Shown here in pieces: positions 27,958-37,268 of a stretch of 64,000 nucleotides of DNA (its first letter is position 1; each line of letters opens with the position of its first letter). The DNA comes from Paenibacillus endophyticus (GTDB lineage Bacteria; Bacillota; Bacilli; Paenibacillales; Paenibacillaceae), in contig NZ_JACHXW010000002.1 of the NCBI RefSeq assembly GCF_014192395.1, positions 1 to 64,000 of the forward strand. The letters are read 5' to 3'. Both the position numbers and the translations under genes were made by a program. Below the pieces are notes generated by a model. The model saw nothing but the letters and a program-made list of their open reading frames with translations, was not told the DNA's origin and made no database searches.

Positions 27958-29517
27958 TTACTTGATGTTATTCTTCAAACGATCTAACGCAACTTGGTAC
28001 GTGTCCATTACCTTCTGCGAACCGATTTTGCCCAGCTCTTCAACAAACGCATCCCATTGCGACATCGCCGTTTCACCGATTATGAATTCTGCTACGGATG
28101 ACTCGTAATATTTGTTAAGCTGTTCTTCGATTGCCGAAATAGCATTTTTCTCTTCGTCCGTCAGCAGCGGCGTCACATTCATCGTCGGGAATTGATATTT
28201 CAACGACTCCATAAACGAATATTGCTCGTTTTCATTGCTTAAAGACAGCGAAGCCTCGAAGTCGGCATGTCCGTATGCAGCCGAAGTAAAGATGCCCAGC
28301 TCTTTCCGCAGATCGCTCGGCTCCTTGAATTGCGGCAGGAATTTACGATTGCCGTCTTCCATCGTGTACGTCTCCCCTTCTTTACCCCAGCTGAGAATAT
28401 CCTTGCCTTTCTCGGAATAAATGAAATCGAGATAACGTAATGTGCCATCCAGATTATTGGTCTTAGAGGATACGGCAATGCCATAATCTTCGTAATCCGC
28501 CTTCTGAATGTACGCTTTGTCTCCATATCCAAGCGGAGGAGCCATAAATTTCAGATGGGCGCCGTTTTGAAGCTGGCTGTTCATAATTTCGATCTGACCG
28601 ATATATTGAATCGTCATAAATGTTTTATCGGTGGCTACCTGCTGCGTCCAAGACTTATAATCCATGGACAAGAAGTCTTGCGGAATCAGCTTCTCCTGAT
28701 AGAACTTGTTCAATTGTTCGATCATGACCTTAAAGCCGGGGTCAGTCACGCCGTACTTGATTTTCCCAGTATCCGGGGCTTCGTACATATACGGATAGAC
28801 GCCGAATGCGGGACCGAATGCTCGCAAGGTGCCCATTCCGTGCCGGAACGTAAACGGATAGCTATTCGGATACAACTCTTTCAACTGCTTGGACGTTTCG
28901 TATAGTTCATCCCATGTGGTTGGAGGCTGAAGGTTATGCTTCGCGAAGACGTCGTCCCTGTAGAACCAGACCATAAGATTACCCGCGCCCGTTCCGTCGT
29001 TAAGTACATGGTACATTTCTCCGCCGGGCGATGTCATGCGCTGCGCGACTTCCGGCTTCGATTCCAGGTAGCTCTTGACATTAGGCATTTGATCCAGATG
29101 TTTGGATAAATCAATGAAAGCCCCTTGCGGACCGTATTTCTGTGCGTCACCAGGGAACACGGTGAATAGATCGGGCATGTCCCCTGAGGCGATCGCGAGC
29201 GCCAGCGATTCTGGCCCTGTCCACGTCTCTTGTTCAATGTTGATATTGGTTTCTTCCTTCACCCATTTCCAGACCGCCCAATCCGGCTTTGGCGGTGAAA
29301 TCTCTTTTAGATCGGTCAGCAGCCGCAGTGTAACTTCCGGCGCAGTGCTAGGTGCCGCGCTCTCCTCCGCGCTTAGCGTACGTGATGAAGCATCAGTCGC
29401 GTTGCCTCCCGTACCGCCATCGCCTGAGCAACCCGCAATCATGGAAGCGATAAGAATGGCTCCGGCCGCTCTAATCATTTTGTTTCTATTCACTTTGAAT
29501 GCACCGTCCTTTTTCAA
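27958..29517 (-). CDS. Extracellular solute-binding lipoprotein (LplA/family 1 type)
   Basis: A 519-residue surface lipoprotein of a carbohydrate ABC importer. The N-terminus has a short basic part, a hydrophobic stretch, and the lipobox IAGC, with Cys at about residue 30. The mature protein carries typical features of the large Paenibacillus binding proteins: LALAIASGDMPDLF, PPTTWDELYETSKQLKELYP and YGIAVSSKTNN. The TTG at 29517 has AAGGAA upstream; a GTG eight codons later is possible. No permease or ATPase genes lie next to it. It follows a membrane-bound AraC regulator whose relatives usually control such importers. The sugar is unknown. Confidence 0.9.
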   Translation of the reverse strand: MKKDGAFKVNRNKMIRAAGAILIASMIAGCSGDGGTGGNATDASSRTLSAEESAAPSTAPEVTLRLLTDLKEISPPKPDWAVWKWVKEETNINIEQETWTGPESLALAIASGDMPDLFTVFPGDAQKYGPQGAFIDLSKHLDQMPNVKSYLESKPEVAQRMTSPGGEMYHVLNDGTGAGNLMVWFYRDDVFAKHNLQPPTTWDELYETSKQLKELYPNSYPFTFRHGMGTLRAFGPAFGVYPYMYEAPDTGKIKYGVTDPGFKVMIEQLNKFYQEKLIPQDFLSMDYKSWTQQVATDKTFMTIQYIGQIEIMNSQLQNGAHLKFMAPPLGYGDKAYIQKADYEDYGIAVSSKTNNLDGTLRYLDFIYSEKGKDILSWGKEGETYTMEDGNRKFLPQFKEPSDLRKELGIFTSAAYGHADFEASLSLSNENEQYSFMESLKYQFPTMNVTPLLTDEEKNAISAIEEQLNKYYESSVAEFIIGETAMSQWDAFVEELGKIGSQKVMDTYQVALDRLKNNIK

Positions 29518-29661
29518 ATCATTTCCTTGATCCTCGCAAGTCCGATAGATTCGCTTTTAACAAGCGTAAACGGCTGAAGCCGTCCTCTGGCAGTTAAGCT
29601 TACGTTTCGCGTAGAAATATAGAGAAAGTTGGCGAAATGATATACTTTCCTATATTTCTAG

Positions 29662-29686
29662 AAAAAAAAGTTCCTTATCGGAACTT
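29662..29686 (-). terminator. Intrinsic terminator after membrane AraC gene
   Basis: On the minus strand AAAGTTCC and GGAACTTT form an 8-bp stem followed by TTTTTT, 3 bases beyond the AraC stop. This separates it from the downstream binding-protein gene. Confidence 0.85.
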
Positions 29687-29688
29687 TA

Positions 29689-31902
29689 TCAAGAGGTCGA
29701 ATTTATCTGCTTCCGGTATTCGCTTGGCGTCATGCCCGTGTATTTCTTAAACATGCGGTTGAACGACGTAATGTTCTGATAGCCTACTTCTTTGGCGGCA
29801 TTGTGAATTTTGATGTTGTTGTCGGCAAGCAGGCTGGTTGCCTTCGCAATTCGGGTTTCGTTTAGATAGTCCACGATGTTTTTACCGGTTTTTCCTTTAA
29901 AATAGGAAGACAGATAACCGCTGCTCATCTTCAGCTTCTCGGCCAGCACATCAAGATATATCTCCTCCGACAAATGTTCGTTGATATAATCGATCACGAA
30001 GGAGGTAACCTGGTGCTTCTCCTCCTTTTTCTCCTTGACCGTTTCCGCAGCCTTCGTGACCCAGCCCAGAAGCAGCTGCTCCAGTTCGCTTACGGTTACG
30101 CAGTTCTCGATTTTTTCCTCCGCCTTGATGAGAATGGCTACCAGCTTGTTGGTTTCCAGTCCGACAGAGATTAGCGTACTTTGAATTTTCACCTTCATAG
30201 ACTCCGCGAACCGGTAGATGGCGGAAGCAGTCATATCCTTCCCCTGCCACTTTGCGAACTGCCGCTCCAGTAGAGCGGTAAGCTGCGGCAAATTGCCTTC
30301 TCTCAGATTCACTTCAAACTCTTTATCCTGATCGGAAGAGAACCCGATCGAAGCCGGAACCGAGACACGTTCCGCAATAATTTGCGTTTCCTTTACCAGT
30401 CGACGCTCCCCGATGAGACCTTGCGCTTCTTCGTACGCGACAGTGAGCTGTTCCGAGTCCGAATAAATAGAGGTGACCGCGATGGTGATGATCCCGTATT
30501 CCTTGTCATGATCGAATACCGCCTTCATTTTGCCGAGCAATCGGAAAAGTTCTGGCGTACGTTCGGCAAAAACCAGGCTCAAAATTTGATTCCGTTCAAT
30601 CTGGAAGGTGAGGGAGTCCGGCTGTGCCGGTGTTAATTGACTATCGATATAGGTTCTTATATAGTAGAGCCACTTTTCGACCGATATTTGATTGTTCAAC
30701 TTCCCTTGGTGGTACTGCACTTGAAACAACAGGAATACAAACGGCTTGTTCACGAATTCGAGACTTGTGCCGTCTACCTCGTGGCTGCGGATCGCTTTGA
30801 GTCGATTAATGAATCCGAGTTGCTTCCGCACAAGCTGTATACCGAGAATTTCATCGCTAATAATATTAAATTCGCTGATACTCGACCGGAAAGGCTGTTT
30901 CTCGTTCAAGGTTCGGATGGATTCAATAACCTTACGCAGCGGATTGTTGATCCTTACGGCGAATACGATAGCAATCAATAGGCTGAGAACAATGACTGTT
31001 ACCATCATCGCTACCAGCGTCACATTAAGCCGAGTTTGGTAGGCGATCTGTTCGGCGGGCACGCGGTATACATACTGATACCCCGTTGTTTTCCCCGTCT
31101 TGCTGAAATAATATTTGCCGTCCTTCACGAATTCGCTGCGTCCGTCAGCCTTGAGATCATCATAGGAAAGAAAAGGCTCCCTCCCCTCGGTCTGGTATAA
31201 TGTTTCTCCTCCGTCCCCGTAAACGATAAAATCATCGTGGATGCTTTGCTGGAATGCGTTATACATCCGGTCGGCGTCCAGAAAAACGATCATATACAGG
31301 TTATTATGCCATTCGTTCTTGAACAAATGGGGGATGCGGTTTCCAATCTGACGCGGTGAATCGCGGTACATATTGTTGATCATATGAGCGGACGGCAATA
31401 ACCGAGTCGAATACGTGTTGTCAAATTGTTTTCTCCAGAACTCGAGAGGATACTCTTTGCTGGTATAGAACACGTTGAACATCGTAGCGGCGTCCGTGCT
31501 GGTCCCTTTTTCGATCACCAGATCATCCTTCTTCAAATAAAGCACGATGTTATCGATAAAGAGATACGGATTGCTTGAAAAGGTGGAGATTTCACGGATA
31601 ATCTGCGGGATGCTGGTGAATTTCGGATTGCTTTGCAGCCGCTGAACGTCCTCGCTCAAGAAAAATTGAGACATTTGCTTTCTCACCAAATCCAAATGCT
31701 TTTCGTAACTGTTCATTGTGTTCTCGATCATTAGTGTGTTGTATTGGACAATGCCCTGTCTCACGTTCTTCTTGGACTCCGCGAGCGTATACAGGGTGAA
31801 AGAGCCTAGCAGCAGAATGATGCATAGAAATCCCGCGATGAGCCGAAGGAACAAGGAATTGGATTTTCGTCGAAAGAATAGAAGCGATTGTAATGGTTTC
31901 AT
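29689..31902 (-). CDS. Membrane-bound AraC family regulator with extracellular sensor
   Basis: A 737-residue one-component signalling protein. Two membrane helices (about 19-41 and about 289-313) enclose an extracellular region of about 250 residues that is Cache-like in layout. A HAMP-like segment and a degenerate middle region follow, then a C-terminal pair of AraC helix-turn-helix motifs (about 635-735: YLDVLAEKLKMSSGYLSSYF and NAAKEVGYQNITSFNRMFKKYTG). Such proteins sense an outside ligand and activate nearby sugar importer or hydrolase genes. I chose the ATG at 31902, preceded by GGGGGT. The likely target is the binding-protein gene that follows. Confidence 0.88.
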   Translation of the reverse strand: MKPLQSLLFFRRKSNSLFLRLIAGFLCIILLLGSFTLYTLAESKKNVRQGIVQYNTLMIENTMNSYEKHLDLVRKQMSQFFLSEDVQRLQSNPKFTSIPQIIREISTFSSNPYLFIDNIVLYLKKDDLVIEKGTSTDAATMFNVFYTSKEYPLEFWRKQFDNTYSTRLLPSAHMINNMYRDSPRQIGNRIPHLFKNEWHNNLYMIVFLDADRMYNAFQQSIHDDFIVYGDGGETLYQTEGREPFLSYDDLKADGRSEFVKDGKYYFSKTGKTTGYQYVYRVPAEQIAYQTRLNVTLVAMMVTVIVLSLLIAIVFAVRINNPLRKVIESIRTLNEKQPFRSSISEFNIISDEILGIQLVRKQLGFINRLKAIRSHEVDGTSLEFVNKPFVFLLFQVQYHQGKLNNQISVEKWLYYIRTYIDSQLTPAQPDSLTFQIERNQILSLVFAERTPELFRLLGKMKAVFDHDKEYGIITIAVTSIYSDSEQLTVAYEEAQGLIGERRLVKETQIIAERVSVPASIGFSSDQDKEFEVNLREGNLPQLTALLERQFAKWQGKDMTASAIYRFAESMKVKIQSTLISVGLETNKLVAILIKAEEKIENCVTVSELEQLLLGWVTKAAETVKEKKEEKHQVTSFVIDYINEHLSEEIYLDVLAEKLKMSSGYLSSYFKGKTGKNIVDYLNETRIAKATSLLADNNIKIHNAAKEVGYQNITSFNRMFKKYTGMTPSEYRKQINSTS

Positions 31903-32185
31903 GCTACCCCCACATTTTATATGGAATTTCCGCCTAATATTTTTCTCTCTGCTCTTAACCAATCTCGAGATGCTTATGAAAGACTAGTCGACTTTATCCT
32001 CCTGAATTTATGTATCCGCTTACAATATATTTTACTTCTTAATACTCATGATAGCCGCAAGGGTTTGCACTGTATATGCATAAAACGATTCCAAGCTCAT
32101 TTTTTTTGATATCTGATCAAAAAAGTATTAGTTTCCACAAAAGAGACCAGTCGGCATGCACAAAAACCCAGTGTTTTTGGGGGAA

Positions 32186-32242
32186 TCACACACGCACCAG
32201 CAGCGCCGTGAACTGTGCGCGCGTGTAACTTCCAGGAATATT
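32186..32242 (-). pseudogene. Remnant of an SLH domain (C-terminal tail)
   Basis: Just 2 bases after the stop of the AraC gene, in a different frame, the minus strand encodes NIPGSYTRAQFTALLVRV followed by TGA. T-R-A-Q-F-x-A-L-L-V-R is the core of an S-layer homology repeat. No open SLH gene precedes it, so this looks like the last 18 codons of a deleted surface-protein gene. After the stop, CAAAAAC and GTTTTTG form a small hairpin. The rest of 31903-32185 is AT-rich and shows nothing recognisable. Confidence 0.5.
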
Positions 32243-32244
32243 CT

Positions 32245-33114
32245 TTACGTCAATATTTGCTTACGGTAACTGCCGGGAGTTTGTCCCACTACCCTCTTGA
32301 ATAGGGCAATAAAGGAATTGACATCTCGGTACCCGACCGAGTCCGCGATCGCGGCAACCGTCCGGTCAGTGTTTCTAAGCTGCTCGCAGCTCATCCGGAT
32401 GCGAACGCCTTGCAGATAGTGTTGAAAGGTTTGTGAGGTATGCTGCTTGAACAACCGCTGAAGCTGACGCTGACTCCATTGAAACGATTCAGTTAAATGA
32501 GAGAGGGTAAGCTCCTCCGCATAATGCCGCTCGATGTACCCAAGCACTTGAACGAATCGATCCGGTTTGCTCGGCATGCCTGAACTTTCGCGATGCTTCA
32601 TCCTGTATATGGTAAGGATTACTTGAAGCAAGAGGCTGCGCAAATACGTGGAGGAGCCGCTCTGCGGCAGCTCGTATTCCCGGTACATCAATAGAAACAA
32701 GCTTTCAATGTCGGCTTGAACATCTGTGATGAGCTCGCAGGGAAACTCTTCTCGCTGCAGCTCCTTCATATAGACTGCGATGGGATCGTCAATCACAAAG
32801 GATAGCAAACTATCGATTAATCGGGGTCGAAAAATACAGTTATACACGACTAAAGGCTCCGTGACCACATCCGATGAGGCTGGCCGGAACACATGCGACA
32901 CCCCGACAGGGATGACGAAAAGCTGACCTTTAGACACCGGGTGAACCTCATTCTCTATATAATGAAAGCCTCTCCCCTCTCCTACATATGCCAGCTCGAT
33001 AAATTCATGTGTATGCTGGGACAGTTGAAAGGTTTCGGTCATCCGATTGATAGACAGCATCGCATCATCCGGCAAAAATCGGTCCGCCGAAAGCGTACGC
33101 TTCGATTTGTTCAC
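32245..33114 (-). CDS. Cupin-AraC regulator, divergent from rhamnosidase
   Basis: A 289-residue soluble regulator with an N-terminal cupin-like sensor (about 20-110: HTHEFIELAYVGEGRGFHYIEN, with KGQLFVIPVGVSHVF) and a C-terminal AraC DNA-binding domain (about 185-288: LTLSHLTESFQWSQRQLQRLFKQH, then IADSVGYRDVNSFIALFKRVVGQTPGSYRK). The start is a GTG with AGGAGCAGG upstream. It is divergent from the GH78 gene, with about 150 bases shared, and most likely activates it in response to rhamnose or a rhamnoside. The cupin ligand is inferred, not seen. Confidence 0.9.
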   Translation of the reverse strand: MNKSKRTLSADRFLPDDAMLSINRMTETFQLSQHTHEFIELAYVGEGRGFHYIENEVHPVSKGQLFVIPVGVSHVFRPASSDVVTEPLVVYNCIFRPRLIDSLLSFVIDDPIAVYMKELQREEFPCELITDVQADIESLFLLMYREYELPQSGSSTYLRSLLLQVILTIYRMKHRESSGMPSKPDRFVQVLGYIERHYAEELTLSHLTESFQWSQRQLQRLFKQHTSQTFQHYLQGVRIRMSCEQLRNTDRTVAAIADSVGYRDVNSFIALFKRVVGQTPGSYRKQILT

Positions 33115-33265
33115 AGCAAGGTCACCTGCTCCTATTCATGTCGTGTTTACCTAGATGAAATGTCCGTTTTGATGTGATGTTTCCATTAGAAACTCTCTTA
33201 TAATTATAGTCGAATACCTGTCGAATGGGTAAATCAATCCTTTACAAGAAACGGATGTGATCCGC

Positions 33266-35920
33266 ATGTCCAGCGTGACGAAGCTCCGATGCGAATACAA
33301 AGAAAACCCAATCGGAATTGATGTTCAAAAGCCGAGAATAAGCTGGCACATTCACTCCGAGTCGCGGGCGTGGCTGCAAGCGGCTTATCAGCTGCAGATT
33401 TCAATAGATTCGGATTGGGAGAATCCGATCATGGATTCCGGCAGAATAAACTCCAGCCAATCCGTCCACGTTGAAATAGGCGGCATCGTGCTCGCAAGCC
33501 GTCTGCGTTACGATTACCGCGTCCGTGTATGGAGCGAACAAGGCGAGGAAACGGACTGGTCCGAGACGGCCTACTGGGAAATGGGACTACTGGAAGCAGG
33601 CGAATGGCTTGCGGATTGGATTAGTCCGCCACTCGAAACGTTTCCTCCCGAATCCGAGGTTTGTCCTCTGATTCGGCGTGCTTTTCAGGTGGATAGAAAG
33701 GTGAAAAGCGCCCGCATCTATGCAACTGGACTTGGACTCTATGAGCTGTATGTGAATGGATGCAGAGCAGGCGATTGTTATTTCACTCCCGGCTGGACCA
33801 GCTACAATCATCAACTCCAATATCAGACTTACGACGTGACGGATCTATTGGCGAGCGGTTCCAACGCGATTGGCGCCATTCTGGGAAATGGTTGGTATAA
33901 GGGAGCCTTGACTGGCAGCCACAAAAGGAATGTATATGGAGACCGATCCGCTTTTCTTATGCAATTGCATATCCGTTATGAATCGAACGATGAAGAAGTC
34001 ATCCTTGCAACGGACACGTCGTGGAAAGCTCGCGAAAGCGCCATTCGAATGTCCAGCATATATGATGGAGAGACGTATGACGCACGGCTTGAGATCGCAG
34101 ATTGGTGCAATGGCCGATACGATGATGAGAGCTGGTTCGCGGTAGAAACGCCATCTCATCCCAAAAATATCCTTACCGCGCAACTAAACGAGCCGGTTCG
34201 GATCACCGATGAAATATTACCGATTAAGCTCCTCTCGACTCCGGGCGGGGAAACGGTACTGGATATGGGGCAAAATATGGTCGGTTGGGTCCGATTTACC
34301 ATGAAGGGACAACCTGGCCAGGAAGTGATGCTGCAGCATGCCGAAGTGCTGGACCGTGAGGGGAATTTCTATACGGATAATCTGCGGAATGCGAAACAAA
34401 CCATCCACTATACGCTGAGGGGCGGGGAAGCCGAAACATTCGAGCCCCACTTTACCTTCCAAGGCTTCCGGTTCGTGAAGCTGATCGGGTTCGGCGAGCC
34501 CATTCGGCTGGAGGACTTCACCGGGGTCGTGCTCCATTCCGATATGGAGCGAACGGGCGATTTTCGCTGCTCGGATCCGCTGGTCAACCAGCTGCAGCAC
34601 AATATCCTATGGGGACAGAAGGGAAACTTTCTCGATGTGCCTACCGATTGTCCGCAGCGGGACGAGCGGCTCGGATGGACGGGAGATGCCCAGATGTTTA
34701 TTCGTACTGCCGCTCATTTGATGAATGTAGCCCCGTTCTTCACAAAGTGGCTGCGTGACTTGGCCGCCGAGCAGCGTGAAGACGGCGGGGTCCCATTCGT
34801 TATTCCGCATGTGTTGAAGGAAACGAGCCACTCCTCCGCCGCTTGGGGAGACGCCGCAGTCATCTGTCCTTGGGTACTTTATCAATGTTATGGGGATAAG
34901 CGAATTCTCGAGCATCAATATGAAAGCATGAAGGCGTGGGTGGAGTATATTCGTCGACAAGGGGAAAACGAATACCTCTGGAATACCGGCTTCCACTTTG
35001 GCGACTGGCTCGGTCTTGATTCCAAGTCTGATTCGTACGTCGGCGCTACCGATCGCGAGTTAATCGCTACTGCCTTCTATGCACATTCGACTTCGCTGCT
35101 TGCCAAAACCGCGCACATCCTTGGAAAAACCGAAGATTCGGAACAATATGAAGCGCTGCGGAATCGCATCCGTGTCGCATTCCAGCAAGAATACGTCACG
35201 CCAAATGGCAGACTGGCCGTGCCGACACAAACTGCTCACGTCCTCGCGCTTATGTTTAATCTGGTGGAGAAAGCCGACAAGGAACGGACGGCGGGGAAGC
35301 TGGTGGAGCTGCTGCAAGAAACAGATTTTCACCTCACAACCGGCTTCGTCGGCACTCCTTATCTGAATCTCGTCCTCAGCGAGAACGGCCACTCAAATGC
35401 GGCGTACAAGCTGCTGCACCAGACCGACTATCCTTCGTGGCTGTATCAGGTGACGAAAGGCGCGACCACCATATGGGAGCATTGGGACGGAATCAAGCAG
35501 GACGGAAGCTTTTGGAGCATACACATGAATTCATTCAATCACTATGCTTACGGCGCTATAGGTGAATGGTTGTATCGTTATGTAGCCGGAATTGATCTAG
35601 ATGAGGATGCGCCGGGATATAAGCATTTCCATATCCGCCCGCAGCCTCATGAAACCTTAACCTGGGCAGAAGCTTCGCTTGAATCCATGTATGGAGCCAT
35701 CCATGCCAAGTGGCAGAGGTCGGATGAATCCGGTATGCGCATGACGGTCGTCATTCCCCCGAATACGACTGCTTCGTTACTGCTGCCGGGAGCGAAATAT
35801 GCGAAGGTGCTTGAGAATGGAGAACCGTTGGAGCAATCTACTGGGATACGGGACGTTCGGCAGTCGGAGCAAGGCGTTTGTCTCATCGCGGGGTCAGGGA
35901 AATATCGGTTTACTTTCTAG
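33266..35920 (+). CDS. Alpha-L-rhamnosidase, GH78
   Basis: An enzyme of about 884 residues that removes terminal alpha-L-rhamnose from plant or bacterial glycans. There is no signal peptide, so it acts inside the cell on imported oligosaccharides. N-terminal beta domains are followed by an (alpha/alpha)6 catalytic barrel whose conserved acidic cluster is visible in DCPQRDERLGWTGDAQ (about 460-475). HTDYPSWLYQV.. and GATTIWEHWDG (about 735-745) hold the second conserved Glu region. The C-terminal beta domain ends in SGKYRFTF. The start is ambiguous: the ATG at 33266 has CGGATGTG upstream, and a GTG at 33257 is possible. It is divergent from a cupin-AraC regulator. Confidence 0.93.
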   Translation: MSSVTKLRCEYKENPIGIDVQKPRISWHIHSESRAWLQAAYQLQISIDSDWENPIMDSGRINSSQSVHVEIGGIVLASRLRYDYRVRVWSEQGEETDWSETAYWEMGLLEAGEWLADWISPPLETFPPESEVCPLIRRAFQVDRKVKSARIYATGLGLYELYVNGCRAGDCYFTPGWTSYNHQLQYQTYDVTDLLASGSNAIGAILGNGWYKGALTGSHKRNVYGDRSAFLMQLHIRYESNDEEVILATDTSWKARESAIRMSSIYDGETYDARLEIADWCNGRYDDESWFAVETPSHPKNILTAQLNEPVRITDEILPIKLLSTPGGETVLDMGQNMVGWVRFTMKGQPGQEVMLQHAEVLDREGNFYTDNLRNAKQTIHYTLRGGEAETFEPHFTFQGFRFVKLIGFGEPIRLEDFTGVVLHSDMERTGDFRCSDPLVNQLQHNILWGQKGNFLDVPTDCPQRDERLGWTGDAQMFIRTAAHLMNVAPFFTKWLRDLAAEQREDGGVPFVIPHVLKETSHSSAAWGDAAVICPWVLYQCYGDKRILEHQYESMKAWVEYIRRQGENEYLWNTGFHFGDWLGLDSKSDSYVGATDRELIATAFYAHSTSLLAKTAHILGKTEDSEQYEALRNRIRVAFQQEYVTPNGRLAVPTQTAHVLALMFNLVEKADKERTAGKLVELLQETDFHLTTGFVGTPYLNLVLSENGHSNAAYKLLHQTDYPSWLYQVTKGATTIWEHWDGIKQDGSFWSIHMNSFNHYAYGAIGEWLYRYVAGIDLDEDAPGYKHFHIRPQPHETLTWAEASLESMYGAIHAKWQRSDESGMRMTVVIPPNTTASLLLPGAKYAKVLENGEPLEQSTGIRDVRQSEQGVCLIAGSGKYRFTF

Positions 35921-35961
35921 CCAAATGGAGCCATGCACATCGCATGGCTCCATTTGGCTAG
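35917..35961. terminator. Perfect 20-bp hairpin between convergent genes
   Basis: The 20-base arms (starting CTAGCCAAATGG and ending CCATTTGGCTAG) pair perfectly around a 5-base loop. The hairpin begins on the rhamnosidase stop codon. The tail is TTATTTG on plus, so it probably ends transcription and protects the 3' end. Confidence 0.8.
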
Positions 35962-36033
35962 TTATTTGTCCAGACTCGGCCATCTTATCCGTTGCGTTAA
36001 AGCAACTTAGCCCCGGCTATGCAGTCTTCTCCG

Positions 36034-37047
36034 TTATTTCAAGCTGAACCGTAGCATTTCCTCAAATAGGACAAAATGGCTGTCTAGGATTTCATCAGGC
36101 GTCAGCTTCACTCCAGGACCATCGAGCCCCATATTCGACTCGAAGGTCATGCTCATTCCCCCGCAGACATGATGAATCGCGGTTGTCATATTGAACGAAG
36201 CAAACGGATAGCTCCCTTCATCCGTATAGACCAAATTTCGTTCCGCGAACGGAATTCCCTTCTCCGCATAGGCCTTTGCCATCATCCCATTAAAATCCTG
36301 ATGTTTGTTCGCAATATACAATGGCAAATAAGGAATGGTCGTAAAATGAACCTCGCTATTCGCACCGCCATGCAGCAGAACGGAAAAATCGACAGCCTCC
36401 TCATCCGCGAGGGCAAGCAAAGCGCTTGTCTCCTTCGCCATCGGGGCAAAAAAATTGTCATGCATAATATTCACGCCATCATCGTTGAAATAGGAGCCCA
36501 GAAACTCCGAAGCCTCTTTAATGGGATGAACCGCCTTGCATTCCGGCCACTTGCATAACGTACCGTCCTTCCACGACCCCTGCATGTAATAGACAAATTT
36601 CTCGTACGGGACATCGATTAACGTATCAATCGGCAGTCTCGCCCGTCCGTCGGGATTCATGCAGGGAACGAGGAGCAGGCGGAATTGATGGGCATTCTCC
36701 GTAATATAATCATATCGTTTGCCCCGATAGTCTGACCCGGTTTCGAGTACATGCATGAGGTTCATAACCGCAGCGATCCCCTCCAGCTCGCCGCCATGTA
36801 CGCCGCCTACAATAAGCAGCACGGGTTTCGCGTTCGCCTCTTTCTGCGCGTAGAACGCCGGGTTTCCGGCACCGCATGCGGAGCTGTAATTCGCTTGGCG
36901 TTTGAAATCTTCCTTCAGTCCGTATTCGGCAATAGGTATTGCTCTTCCGCCTGCCGAAGTTGCCAGTGTGCGGACAGTGCCTTTCGAGACATTCGCCATG
37001 CCTTCCCCAATTTCTTGCAGTTTGCTTTTCCAGAACGGTGCAACCAC
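36034..37047 (-). CDS. M14-type zinc carboxypeptidase/deacylase-like protein
   Basis: About 337 residues, with no signal peptide. Zinc site residues fit the M14 family: His and Glu in GGVHGGELEG, a later His in LLHGGANSEVHF, and a catalytic Glu in TFESNMG. MNPDGRARLPIDTL matches the conserved M14 N-P-D-G-R segment. I chose the GTG at 37047 because AAGGAGGAGG lies 8 bases upstream; the frame is open further but that would put the site inside the gene. The substrate could be a peptide, or an amide linked to the sugars handled by the neighbouring genes. It converges on the rhamnosidase gene. Confidence 0.8.
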   Translation of the reverse strand: MVAPFWKSKLQEIGEGMANVSKGTVRTLATSAGGRAIPIAEYGLKEDFKRQANYSSACGAGNPAFYAQKEANAKPVLLIVGGVHGGELEGIAAVMNLMHVLETGSDYRGKRYDYITENAHQFRLLLVPCMNPDGRARLPIDTLIDVPYEKFVYYMQGSWKDGTLCKWPECKAVHPIKEASEFLGSYFNDDGVNIMHDNFFAPMAKETSALLALADEEAVDFSVLLHGGANSEVHFTTIPYLPLYIANKHQDFNGMMAKAYAEKGIPFAERNLVYTDEGSYPFASFNMTTAIHHVCGGMSMTFESNMGLDGPGVKLTPDEILDSHFVLFEEMLRFSLK

Positions 37048-37268
37048 CTGCAACTCCTCCTCCTTCACACCTGCCAAGTTTCATCTTTTCATGGCTATAA
37101 TACCCCTATTCACTTTAAACGGATATGATCGCAATCCAAACTCCCACAACTATTTTTGCGAATCTCGAAAAAAAGACCAATATCCATAAAAACGCCTATA
37201 TGAATGAAGCCGTCATAACATCAACTATTGGAGAAGCAGTCCTCCTATAAAACTGAACTGCTTCCTCT

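Noticed and set aside
34217..34996. Two long minus-strand frames inside the rhamnosidase gene
   Set aside because: The rhamnosidase motifs are continuous on the plus strand; the others result from high GC in third positions.
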